DNA of 64,000 nt. It comes from Isotricha intestinalis. Taxonomy: Eukaryota; Ciliophora; Litostomatea; Vestibuliferida; Isotrichidae. The notes below the pieces were generated by a model. That model was not told the origin of the DNA and did not search any database. It was given only the letters and a program-made list of their open reading frames with translations. The DNA lies in assembly GCA_023807065.1 (NCBI GenBank), contig JAJJLU010000361.1, positions 1 through 64,000 on the forward strand, written 5' to 3'. The position numbers and the translations under genes are program-made. Shown piece after piece: positions 11,301 through 19,701 of this stretch. Numbering within the stretch: position 1 is the stretch's first letter; each line of letters opens with the position of its first letter.

Positions 11301-14300
11301 TCAATTGCTTTAGATAAAAATATTCTATCAGAAATAACATAATCATAAAATTTAATATTATAATATCCTGCTTTTTCTTCGGGGAAAATATACGTTGAAT
11401 TTGTTTTAGGAATTACACAAGTATATATTTTATTTGAATCATCAAAAGCTGAATCTTGATTATCACATGAAATGTTATGAACAATACCCGATATTAAATG
11501 TGAAAAATTTAAAGGTTGAAATTTAAATTCAAATATTTCACAAGTAGATTGAAATTTTATATACGGAGCATTTAAATAAATAAATTCTTGGTTTGGATGT
11601 GATAATGATATTAATCCAAGAGTTAAATTATATGAATAAATAGGAACTAATTTATCATCATTTTCAACAATAAGAATATGATATTGAGTTCCAGGTAATA
11701 AACCTAAGTGATTTTTATTAATTTCATATATTTCATCATCATCAATTGTAACATTATTAATTTGACAATAAGGTTCTCCTTCACATTTGGTAGTTTCTCC
11801 TTCTATATAAACTGAATGATTTATAATATAATCATCTTTCCAATTCAATGTCAAATTTTCATTTAATTCATATAAATAACAATCTTCACTCAAAAAACCA
11901 TTTGAATCAAGAAAAGTTTCTACTTCTTGTACCACATGAACTGTAATATTTAAATTATGTTCAATTAAAGAAGATTTGAAATTTTTAAAAAAAAATGTGT
12001 AATCACCTATTCCGAATTCCGATATATTATATGAAAAAGTTCCATTTTTATTGTTAATCAACTCTGTTCTGTTTTCGTTGACTAAAAGGAAAGATAAATT
12101 TGATTCGTTTATTACATTATCACAATAAATATGTCCAATAATTTCTTGATTATAATTATTATCAATGACATAATGAAATCTCTTTGAATAAAAATTAACT
12201 ACATATATATTATAATTTAGATCAATTTCATTTCCACAAATATCTACAAGATATAATCCATAATTACCAAAAGATGCATTTTCAAGATTAAATGTTAGAA
12301 CAATTGAGTTTTCATCTGTGTTATATGTAATATTATCATCAATATAATCTTCTTCATTATCTTTATATTTTAATTTAAAATTTTGAAAAGCATTATCAAC
12401 AATTCTAGTATCATTATTATATTTGATTAAAATTTGCTGATTATTTGCCTTAAGTAAAATTCCTTCTACTGAACTAATAATATATGAATTATAAAAGGCA
12501 ATTCCAGTATTAAAAGGGATTCTAGAGGTATATATTTTTTCATGAATTGCATATAAATTTGCTGTTCCTTCAACAAAATCAGAAACAAATATTGTATAAG
12601 AAAATATATTTTCAGTTGAATTTTGACTAACAATAGTTTGAGGTAAATATTTATTTCTATTTGCATATAACACAGTTATATTTCCCAAATCTACATGAGA
12701 AGAAATAATGATAGAAATATCAGAAGTTGAAAAATCTGTAGTTATTGGTTGACATTTATTTCCTTCAATTTTATATAATGTTATATATATGGAAGTATCA
12801 CTATTCGTTATATTAGTTAAATTTAAATTTTCTATTCCAGGTGATGTTGGTAAAGATTTAAATTTACAATGTGCAATATTATTTGTTGTTGTATTACAAT
12901 CTAATTTATTAAAATTGTCTTTATAATCATTTGCATATTGTTCCGTAGCAAAAGTAATCTCAATTGGATATGAAGAAGAATCATTTTCTTCAATAAAAAT
13001 AATAGGATAATTAATTTTATATAAATAATGATAAAAAACATTATCTTCTTTGAATTCATGAGTTAAACATTTTGCAGTATCAATATTTTCCCAATCATCC
13101 ATTTTTCTACCCAAATAATTTATTACAAGTTCATAATTAGCACCATAACTCACATTTAAAGACATATTATAATTATCTGGGTCAACTATAAAGACGTTTC
13201 CCGAATCTGTTTTTGAAATAGAATAAGTATTATTAAATTTTGATATTACATTATAATTTATTTCAAGTAAATTTTTTACATAAAAATCTTTTGAATAAAT
13301 ATTTGATATATTAATAATTTGGTTTGGGATACCTATTGATGAATTATCTGTAGAAATAATAAAGTTTGAATCACACAATGAATTAGATAAAAATGTTTTA
13401 TCTTCTAATAAAAATTGATCATTTATTATAACATCATGATAATTATAAATTCCATTATAAATAATTCTACAATGCATTAATTTTTCAATAGGATAATATG
13501 TTCCGTCAGTGCAATTAAGAGTTTTATTATAAATTTTATTTTGATCTAAAAAATTAATTTTTGTAGATGAAGATGATAAATCACATGTAACATTTTTTAA
13601 TGAAATAGTATTATTTGTCTTATATTGATATTCAGGAGGAATTATATCAGTTATTTTCAAATCAGATTTTATATATATATATTGTTCAGTATCATTTTCA
13701 TTTTCAAAAATTTTTAAGGTATAATTATTCTCATTAAAGGAATCATTGAAATTTATAATATATTTAATTTCTTCAATTTCTTGAACTCTTCTCACCTTAT
13801 TATGACTATTATTATTATCTTCTTCATTATATATCATGATGTAACTATCTTTTAAATTTAAATCTTCAATATTCGAAGGTGTTAATGTAATTTCAAAATA
13901 ACGATAATTACAATCATCAATTGAAATTTTGAATAAACTTTCATATGTTTTAACAACATAAACAGGTTGTTCTATTTTAACTCTACTATTTATTTCATTA
14001 TCTAAATAATCAAAATAAAATGTCCCTTCAGTGTCCATTGTTTTACTATAATTATTTTTTTCATTTATAGGTTCTAATTTTTCATTCGTACCATAAACAT
14101 AAATTTGTTCAACACAATGATTCCCATCACCAATAGGTGTAATAATTAAATTATGGTTGAAATTATATTCATTTTTAGAATTGTTTAGAACAAAATATAT
14201 ATGATTAAAAAGAAAATCCAAACTTTCATTCGTAATTTTGAATAGTAAATTACTTTCAAAATTTTTTGATGGATCTTGGAAATTACTATAAATTCGATAT

Positions 14301-16612
14301 ATTCCTATGTTCATATTCGAAGAATTGAATACAGTTGAATTATCATAAAACATTGAATTATCAGCTGTAAAAGTATAACTAGTATTCTCACCATTTGAAC
14401 TTATATTAAACAATGTAAATGAATTTAATGCATTATTTGTAAAATTATCTTTATATTGTAATGTTATATTATATGTTGATTGTTGGTTTGTATGAATAAT
14501 AGGAGGAGTTATTGAAATAAGATCATTTAAATATATTAATTCAACCTTAATACCATCTATTTGTTGAAGATTTCCACATTCATCCTTATAAGAAATATTA
14601 TAATCACCTTGATCTTCTTCTGAATATTGTACTAATGAATCAAATGTACAATTTAATATTTCATCTTCATTACCATTGTGTTCACAACTTGTTGAAGAAA
14701 TATTTTTTTCTTTTACTAATACAATTTCATTTATTGTACTTGTGTTTTGTTTAAATGTTAAATCAAGATATTGAGGATGAGTTCTTATATATAATGTTTT
14801 ATTGACATTTGAATCTAATTCTAGTTTTTCAATAAATTGCAAGTTTAAATTATTCGGATCAATGAAAGTATCATATGAATATAATTCTAATATATCTGAA
14901 TATACTTGTAATTTGTAAATTCCAGTTTCAAAATATAAATTAGACAAACTATAATCATAAGTTATCAAATTATTTATTATTGATGAATTTGTGGACCGAA
15001 CAAATCTAATAACATTTTCTCCGATTTTTATAGCAACATTAATATCACTTTGTAAATCAGTATTATAAGTTATATTAATAAAAAGTGGTGACGAATCTAA
15101 AATATTTTGACAAAAGACATCCATAGTATAATTAGCTAAATAAACAAATCTATATTCATATTTTTCCTCTTTATTGAAATATCTGAAAAAATATCTTTTT
15201 GCAGAAGTTGTATTTTTAGGAAATGTAATTTTGTATATATGCTCATCTTTACTATATTCTTCTTGTATCACATTAATAAATCCATTTAAAAATATTTCAA
15301 GTAGCTGATTGTTTGGTTCTTCTTCTTCATAAAATTGAGCTAGAAAAGACAAATTTCCTGAAGATTGACTTGCAACTGATGTTTTCATGAAAAGAATTGG
15401 AGTTAAAATTATATAATTTGATACTACTAAAGTATATGTAAGTGTATTATTATCAGTCTTATTATCCTTTCTATCATATATATAAATTGTATAATTTTTA
15501 ACATTGTCTAAAAAATTATCTGGTATTGAAATAGTTATTGTTCTATCATCATTCTCTAAATTCCAATTTAGATTTTCTGGAAGATTACTATCATCTGACA
15601 AATAGGAAATATTATTAATTTGGAATACAAAAATTGGATCAACTAGTTTAATAATTATATTTTCATAATCACTTTTTTTTAATACATATGAAATTTTCCT
15701 TGAATCAATTTGAATTGAATTTGAAAACATCAATATATACTCTTCTCCTTCAACATTAGATATGGTAACTCTGTAATATCCATCTTCCAATTCGGTTTCA
15801 TTGATATCAATTGAAATTCTAGAAGAATCACGTATATTATATTCTTTGGGAATAACTCTTTGAGTTACATTTATTCCAGTAAAAGTTACATTTCCACTAA
15901 TTGTTGTCGACTCATTTAATAAGAAAACAAATCTTGCGGTTGAATTTTTATTTTTTGTAAATTGATAATATGATTGACTCATACTACTAATTTGAATTAA
16001 TTTTCTTATTTTCATTTTTTTTTCAATTTCAAAACATATTTGATTTTTACATAAAGTTATATTTGATTGAAATTCTGAATTAAAATTATAAATGAATTCT
16101 CCATTTAATTCATTAACTAATTCTAATTTTTGATTTGAATTAGATAATTTAATGTGATAATCAATTAATTGGAAAGAACTAATAATAATATTATCTTTAT
16201 ATTTCACATTGTTTTGTATTTTTAAAATTTCTTGAAAATTAAAAATTGGATTTTCATTATTTAAATAATTTATATTTCCATTATTTGAGATAATGGAATT
16301 CAATCTACAAATAGAAAATTTATTCAAATTAATTTCAAAATAAAAATAATCATTTTCTTTAAATATAAATGGATTATATTCTTCAGTTAATTCACTTTTT
16401 GTAAAACATTCCATTTTTATTTGTTTTATGACAATATCTTTTTTTTCGGTTTGAATTTTAATTCTCTTTGAATCATCTTTAAAAGAAGGAATAAAAGTTA
16501 TTTGTTTTTTATCATATTCTTTTAAAAATGAAAAACTCTTCACTAAAGGTATTATTAAAAGAAAAATGAATTTGTAATATGAAATAAAAGGAAATCTTAA
16601 TTTGTTTTCCAT
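5318..16612 (-). CDS. Giant multi-pass surface protein, polycystin/REJ-like architecture
   Basis: This single uninterrupted 3764-residue frame starts at the ATG at 16612. A hydrophobic signal segment lies near residues 10-27. It is followed by roughly 2900 residues of beta-rich, Ig/filamin-like repeats carrying a very large number of N-x-S/T sites and scattered Cys pairs, so it is extracellular. A Cys-rich region follows (about 2930-3065), including an EGF-like stretch with CTCESGTEGIYC. The first long TM helix is near residue 3410-3430 (WLYFIIILLYIASWIV). Then comes a charged cytoplasmic linker with a 10-residue repeat, and at least four further TM helices to the C-terminus (ITQFIFLFNISNIFGF, RIVAVILITMILTVLARLM, STLMFLLTFFFWYY, LIWSLFWIWIVFAPINILVISIF). 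Long ectodomain, linker and late TM block recall polycystin-1/REJ proteins, but I see no clear GPS or PLAT domain. A cation-channel, adhesion or mechanosensory role is inference. Confidence 0.75.
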   Translation of the reverse strand: MENKLRFPFISYYKFIFLLIIPLVKSFSFLKEYDKKQITFIPSFKDDSKRIKIQTEKKDIVIKQIKMECFTKSELTEEYNPFIFKENDYFYFEINLNKFSICRLNSIISNNGNINYLNNENPIFNFQEILKIQNNVKYKDNIIISSFQLIDYHIKLSNSNQKLELVNELNGEFIYNFNSEFQSNITLCKNQICFEIEKKMKIRKLIQISSMSQSYYQFTKNKNSTARFVFLLNESTTISGNVTFTGINVTQRVIPKEYNIRDSSRISIDINETELEDGYYRVTISNVEGEEYILMFSNSIQIDSRKISYVLKKSDYENIIIKLVDPIFVFQINNISYLSDDSNLPENLNWNLENDDRTITISIPDNFLDNVKNYTIYIYDRKDNKTDNNTLTYTLVVSNYIILTPILFMKTSVASQSSGNLSFLAQFYEEEEPNNQLLEIFLNGFINVIQEEYSKDEHIYKITFPKNTTSAKRYFFRYFNKEEKYEYRFVYLANYTMDVFCQNILDSSPLFINITYNTDLQSDINVAIKIGENVIRFVRSTNSSIINNLITYDYSLSNLYFETGIYKLQVYSDILELYSYDTFIDPNNLNLQFIEKLELDSNVNKTLYIRTHPQYLDLTFKQNTSTINEIVLVKEKNISSTSCEHNGNEDEILNCTFDSLVQYSEEDQGDYNISYKDECGNLQQIDGIKVELIYLNDLISITPPIIHTNQQSTYNITLQYKDNFTNNALNSFTLFNISSNGENTSYTFTADNSMFYDNSTVFNSSNMNIGIYRIYSNFQDPSKNFESNLLFKITNESLDFLFNHIYFVLNNSKNEYNFNHNLIITPIGDGNHCVEQIYVYGTNEKLEPINEKNNYSKTMDTEGTFYFDYLDNEINSRVKIEQPVYVVKTYESLFKISIDDCNYRYFEITLTPSNIEDLNLKDSYIMIYNEEDNNNSHNKVRRVQEIEEIKYIINFNDSFNENNYTLKIFENENDTEQYIYIKSDLKITDIIPPEYQYKTNNTISLKNVTCDLSSSSTKINFLDQNKIYNKTLNCTDGTYYPIEKLMHCRIIYNGIYNYHDVIINDQFLLEDKTFLSNSLCDSNFIISTDNSSIGIPNQIINISNIYSKDFYVKNLLEINYNVISKFNNTYSISKTDSGNVFIVDPDNYNMSLNVSYGANYELVINYLGRKMDDWENIDTAKCLTHEFKEDNVFYHYLYKINYPIIFIEENDSSSYPIEITFATEQYANDYKDNFNKLDCNTTTNNIAHCKFKSLPTSPGIENLNLTNITNSDTSIYITLYKIEGNKCQPITTDFSTSDISIIISSHVDLGNITVLYANRNKYLPQTIVSQNSTENIFSYTIFVSDFVEGTANLYAIHEKIYTSRIPFNTGIAFYNSYIISSVEGILLKANNQQILIKYNNDTRIVDNAFQNFKLKYKDNEEDYIDDNITYNTDENSIVLTFNLENASFGNYGLYLVDICGNEIDLNYNIYVVNFYSKRFHYVIDNNYNQEIIGHIYCDNVINESNLSFLLVNENRTELINNKNGTFSYNISEFGIGDYTFFFKNFKSSLIEHNLNITVHVVQEVETFLDSNGFLSEDCYLYELNENLTLNWKDDYIINHSVYIEGETTKCEGEPYCQINNVTIDDDEIYEINKNHLGLLPGTQYHILIVENDDKLVPIYSYNLTLGLISLSHPNQEFIYLNAPYIKFQSTCEIFEFKFQPLNFSHLISGIVHNISCDNQDSAFDDSNKIYTCVIPKTNSTYIFPEEKAGYYNIKFYDYVISDRIFLSKAIEDAEYNISYGQLKVGNNTLSIKSEDFYIKNLVKFYIAPNINDITTYDNIVESRNIDDYNNSNSIIIVPFELTKGVTKYFFQMNRTFIDYDIETQYGTFKNYINFLKKYELKVSLPYVQFFFDKVYIIEESKQLCINNDSYNKISIKVSSNYTDDIESITNISVRYINTSEEETDAEKAEYITKINMYEYTYLIPNESGLQLGLYKFYYHSTLMNEEPILIDTIVLAVKTTEDIFSYELISTCINKDVFTAEIKKNDDYLWHERIDLSNIGFLLIDENKGYVYKFNYNGTQYSLSSDSKKNITTTNEFTLAITEKDNRNCFVKRYDVRMTNTNMSIVPNSDFYYEDYIILKGGLCILGNIIIINNNNNNNFTLTCRNGTDATLICGYDIPDPYFTYSFYDYYKIIYNYYDNNQNSNYLRNNQESEIYEIINNISIYNSILNATFNIERLSNDSGPQITINSRNFDVSKITEVNLINANNETNITCKINSTICNLTHLVNNSIYIYPKLQNDSSYYIHSVKRDPMGNDIFEQNLKIINLSIDSSFSFSVDKPIVVLDNYNDKPVSVIVNAPSILNIDYIYTLDSNNNQKILTQNSSNIYIFESSEAGLYNFYYTLPNQDVSYPTSVSVLVVESGKTLFNITPTSKCIPKEINFSVTLKLNETINYPQYFVFLNLDGNSIQLESSSSNTFSLNQNLSEGEYEYELLIYDKDNNLLYNSKRYENLSFFVTSITPNDVYFKDSIYVSNLKCKLENLSLRNLNGSTINLTCEDSNNTIICKNLLPISVYGNYYMFYNTFNSSKKIYISNTIDNSSFTINPENSTSGQNIPVTITLDSENFYMKSIEKIIFIPSKNEDNITIYNLTPADDSLSFVFNGSRGNNYTIVLSVNSSFQTNFLIKILEKKLYISAPFTLNEFFRVQKKDVPTNFSFLINVNETEDADKINTSLCKPEKIEQNEQVSVNVSCVDLTVSEDRIIEIYYDDENDYIDYFYIFTGQSNGKYCGNNNTQKPTTNNFKLNIPREFKKTIEIKFEPSIGDDDNDYCILYNNTYYCNGTSTENPANVRITIDSSSYIFPLENISNAILNSFSSVESSLVEGFNNQKVNITFENDLSYKEIKECIISGSSGTAPGQYKEEETKYLNDPKKIIYEFDLSNYPSGNNNLICTNLCNETYNKSIEIISITCIPPYTKSKESISCKKCIEIDSSKPYFKDGECVDYTTCINAGYGVMYPNETSYWCINQTHGLIKYNNIYYLPQSEYSKENANNKKDYCEDLCFKGNKCDKEWFNCTCESGTEGIYCQPNSIDDELKELNSNFNLNSSYIYLNNVVSALSILYLLEKNKYPENTTLITEYMDKFSQIDFSSVEDYNIYYFVEIFNYFNNKNLRRMRRLTLNQTSLHNLNKQLYQKTDKSILSNTPYKIFSDSLGLSTWIWYFNKEIESVKKAIKLYEKSSLSLLDLSDCLDNNYIIILTISPPNLYSNQDSDLSGIELYYSIFNENNVDIDDNLKTSPLVCQNAVIYISQRNLDFDIPFYSFYKKGGIDIYNKNDKAFSNPCFESSKFNWDLTQKFRKINVYQNITYNFEDRCTYMGIDYLNDNKEENINSLIQYQCSININKSEIIIYNSSDIIENSDKEYNLPFKCHNKVKKLYKNIAFWLYFIIILLYIASWIVNTFYYEQLNGNIKGAKNDKIQLTSKENSLRESLNESIKTRENHNESIKPKESHNESIKPRESHNESIKPRESQNSFRPKKNNSQIENGGQNSIIEQDKKSEEDKDIKYSSENNENPIELKDSLINNFLSLHPLLTIGRCSIIRPLMITQFIFLFNISNIFGFNAVFLNEKRIKRKIWDKGRKNFAYPMRHEFGRIVAVILITMILTVLARLMCLVSYHTSNYTKKRLKEKYQKGIKDFNEYINDTFNKNHQIFKTIASTLMFLLTFFFWYYTIIWCFVYYNSQFGLLYTLIWSLFWIWIVFAPINILVISIFESILNKKECAYYAKNLFCF
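6097..6231. repeat. 30-bp in-frame tandem repeat (4.5 copies) in the cytoplasmic linker of the giant protein
   Basis: Four nearly identical 30-bp units plus a half unit start at 6097, 6127, 6157, 6187 and 6217. On the coding (-) strand each encodes ten residues of the form ESIKPRESHN, with K/R, S/N and T/P variation. The length of 30 keeps the frame, so copy number can vary without breaking the gene. Units differ by only one to four bases, which points to recent expansion or homogenisation. Confidence 0.9.
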
Positions 16613-17596
16613 TTTTAATATATTATATTTTATAAATATTTTATATCTTAAATATTTAATTATTTCAAAAAATAAGAAATATATTTAAATGTTTAATTGA
16701 TATTTGATCTAGATTTTTTTAAATCTTTTTCCTTTTTTGTTTTAATGAATTAAGAAAAAGATTGATTCATAATAATATCTCTTTTCTTAATTCTAATAAT
16801 TAAATTTATTTTAATTAAATAAAAAACTATTAAGCATTTTATTTTATTTTCATTTTTTAAAAAGTACCATATCTTCTATTTTTTATTTGTTTTTCGGTAA
16901 AAAAGAATGAATTATTATTTAATTTTTCATTTATAAGATTGGTTAACTTTGATATTTAATAATTTATATTATTAATTGATTATTATTTCATAAATTAATT
17001 AAAATACTATAATAACATCTTATTTTAGCATAATTATAAAGGAATAGAAATCAGGAAATTTATTTAAAATTCATTCATTTTTGATAAATTATGATATGAT
17101 AAAAAAGAATATTCTCTATTTGACTCTGTTTTTTTATATAATTCAAATATTTATGGAACTTGATTATAAATAATTTTTTGACATATAATTTTAATATAAG
17201 GAAGATATTTATTCTTTTTCTTTATAATTCTTTCGTTTATATATATTTGAAAAACAAAAAAATAATATAATTTTTTTTTCTTTTAAATAATTAATGTTAT
17301 TTAATTAAAAAATTAATAATATTGTAATAAGATCTATCAATTAATTAAAATTTAATAAATAAAAAAATTAAATCAAATTTTTTTTATTTTATCAAGATGA
17401 AATAAAAATTCTAAGTAATTTTTCAAGAAAATAATAGATTTAATCTAACAAAAAAGTAAAAAATAAATGAATAGAAAATAAATATTAAATATTAATCCTT
17501 TCTAATTTTATTAATAAAATAGTATTCAATTTTTTTCAATATATAAAATCATTAAGAATAAATTTAATTATTTTATTTGAAAATTTTGAGTTAAGA
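16613..17596. other. Divergent 984-bp spacer, no gene seen
   Basis: This is the longest clean spacer between two divergent starts (giant gene on -, ankyrin/SAM gene on +). Composition is extremely AT-rich with homopolymer runs. All six frames are broken by stops at about the rate expected for such DNA. It presumably holds both promoters. The one structured element is the hairpin at 16748-16792. Confidence 0.6.
16748..16792. repeat. Imperfect inverted repeat (15-bp stem, 14-nt loop)
   Basis: The left arm at 16748-16762 begins AATTAAGAAAA and ends AGAT. The right arm at 16777-16792 is its complement (ATCT, one bulged C, then TTTTCTTAATT). The loop is about 14 nt. It sits 136 bp upstream of the start codon of the giant gene. 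It could be a cruciform, a small RNA hairpin or chance in AT-rich DNA. Confidence 0.45.
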
Positions 17597-19414
17597 ATGG
17601 AACAATTAAAAGTTTCTCAAAAGAAGAATAAATTTAAGTTAGAAAATATTGGTAGTTCAACAGAATTAGAAATAATTGAAAAATTAGTTGAAACAAATAA
17701 AATAAATTTAAATGATCCATTAACTTTATCATATCTTTTATCTTTAACAATCAAACCAAAAAAAACATCAACAAATAACATAAATTTATTATTATATTTA
17801 TATAAATTTTTTTCAAAAAGAAATGAAAATATTTTCAAAGAATTTGCATTCCAAGCAAGTGAACTTGGGAAAGAAAAAATATTAAAAATAATTCTTGAAA
17901 ATAAATTTAATATAAATTCCCAAAATGAATTAGGAGAAACACTTTTACATGTTGCAATTGCAAAAAGTGATATAAAATTAATAAATTTATTATTAAAATA
18001 TTCCCCTAATAAAAATATTAAAACTTATAATGATAATTTAACTGTTTTTGATTATGCATTAACACAAGAAAATTCTTCAATTATTTCTTTATTAGAAAAA
18101 AATGAAATTAATGTTAGAAACAACTTATACACAATATATTTTAATGATAGACATAATAAAATAATAGGACAATTTCCTTCTAAGAAAAATGATATTAAAG
18201 TTGAAGAAGATTCAAATAATATATTAAATAGTATTAAAAGTAGAAATAATCAAAATAATTATAATGGAATCCAAAATGAATTATTATATTTTGATACTAA
18301 AAGTGAACAAGAAGAAATTCCTGAACAAATGGATTCAATTGAAATAAAATTAATTAATAAAGTAAAAACAAAAGAAGAAGAATTAAAAAAAGAATTTGTA
18401 AATAAAGAAGAAAATGAAAATTCAGATGAAGAAAATGAAGAAATATTTAATGAATTAACTGGAAATATTGAACAAAGAATTTCTAATTTTTCAAGTTTTG
18501 AAGATAATCTTTCTTTATTTCATCAGAAATTTTCTATTATAGGTTTAAAAGACAAAGAAAATAATTTAAATTCAAGAAGAAGTGCTAAAACAAATGTAAT
18601 AGAAAATAATCCTTTTAATAAAATTATTAATAATAATAATAATAAACATTATAAAATTAAAAGTAAACAATTAACAAGAGATTTATCAACAAATATTCCT
18701 TCTTTATTAATTCCTTTAAAAAATGAAAATGAAAATGAATTTTTAACAGAACAAACTTTAATATATAATAATGCATATAATTTTCAAAAAAGAGAGAAAA
18801 AAAATATAATTGAATTTAATAATTTTTTTAATGAAATAGGTTTATCAACAGAATATATGAAAATATTATCTTTAAATGGATTTGATGATTTAAATTTATT
18901 AATAGAACAAACAAAAAATGGAATAGCAATAACAGATGAAAATTTAAGAGAAATAGGAATTAAATTACCTGGAATAAGAGCAAAAATATTAATTCATTTA
19001 GAAGAATTATCAAATTTATTTGATTTTCCTGTTGAAAAAGAAAAAGTATACTTTGAAAATGAAAGAAATAAAAATTGTTTATATAGATTATTGTCTTCTA
19101 TTAATTTAGAATATTATTTAAAAAATTTTATTGATAATGGTTATTCTTCTCCAGAATTACTTTTTATTCAAATGCAAAGTAAACAACCTTTAACAGAAGA
19201 AATATTATTTAAAGAAATTGGAATTGATAAAATTGGTTATAGAATGAGTATTTTAAATAAAATTAAAAATGAAGGATGTAATTATTTATATAAATTAAAA
19301 AATGGATTTTTAGGTAAAAATAAATTTGGTGATAATAAAACTGTTATTTTTGAAAGAAAAAATGAAGATAATAATAATAATAACGAATTTTGTAATATGT
19401 GTTCAATTATTTAA
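17597..19414 (+). CDS. Ankyrin-repeat, double-SAM protein with C-terminal CaaX box
   Basis: This 605-residue protein has ankyrin repeats at about 75-175 (FAFQASELGKEKILKIILE, then NELGETLLHVAIAKSDIKLI, then a third). An acidic low-complexity linker of about 230 residues follows. Two SAM domains come next, at about 405-472 (FFNEIGLSTEYMKILSLNGF ... LREIGIKLPGIRAKIL) and 495-560 (LSSINLEYYLKNFIDNGYSS ... FKEIGIDKIGYRMSILNKI). The last residues CNMCSII end in a CaaX-type box (C-S-I-I), with a second Cys three residues upstream suited to palmitoylation. SAM and ankyrin domains bind proteins, and prenylation would anchor the complex at a membrane. That makes a membrane-associated scaffold the likely role. 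The specific partner is unknown. The start ATG follows an in-frame stop. The domain calls are firm; the lipidation is predicted. Confidence 0.85.
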   Translation: MEQLKVSQKKNKFKLENIGSSTELEIIEKLVETNKINLNDPLTLSYLLSLTIKPKKTSTNNINLLLYLYKFFSKRNENIFKEFAFQASELGKEKILKIILENKFNINSQNELGETLLHVAIAKSDIKLINLLLKYSPNKNIKTYNDNLTVFDYALTQENSSIISLLEKNEINVRNNLYTIYFNDRHNKIIGQFPSKKNDIKVEEDSNNILNSIKSRNNQNNYNGIQNELLYFDTKSEQEEIPEQMDSIEIKLINKVKTKEEELKKEFVNKEENENSDEENEEIFNELTGNIEQRISNFSSFEDNLSLFHQKFSIIGLKDKENNLNSRRSAKTNVIENNPFNKIINNNNNKHYKIKSKQLTRDLSTNIPSLLIPLKNENENEFLTEQTLIYNNAYNFQKREKKNIIEFNNFFNEIGLSTEYMKILSLNGFDDLNLLIEQTKNGIAITDENLREIGIKLPGIRAKILIHLEELSNLFDFPVEKEKVYFENERNKNCLYRLLSSINLEYYLKNFIDNGYSSPELLFIQMQSKQPLTEEILFKEIGIDKIGYRMSILNKIKNEGCNYLYKLKNGFLGKNKFGDNKTVIFERKNEDNNNNNEFCNMCSII

Positions 19415-19701
19415 CAAAGTTCATGAAATGTTTTATATAGATTCTTCCCTTTCTATCTTTGGAAGAAAATATAATATAATTTTGTTATTTAAGTTATTTA
19501 TTTAATTTTTTTTTGATATGCAGAATATTTATATTTATTGTTTATTTTAACAATGAAAAGATTTATTAAAATTATTGTATATAAAAAACTTATTTTTTGA
19601 TGGAAAAATTATATAAATAAACACTCATAATAAATTTTTTATTTATTTAAATTATTAAAAAAAATTATGTGGATATTATTAATGAATTTAAATAAAAAAT
19701 A

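Noticed and set aside
16861..17270. A plus-strand frame that reads like a multi-pass membrane protein if stops are read through
   Set aside because: The stops (about 12 in 137 codons) are as frequent as expected by chance at this AT content, and Phe/Leu/Ile strings arise automatically. No conserved motif supports it.
19576..19583. TGTATATA Pumilio-type sites downstream of genes, also at 47829
   Set aside because: About a dozen are expected per strand by chance at this composition, so two in 3' regions are not evidence of regulation.
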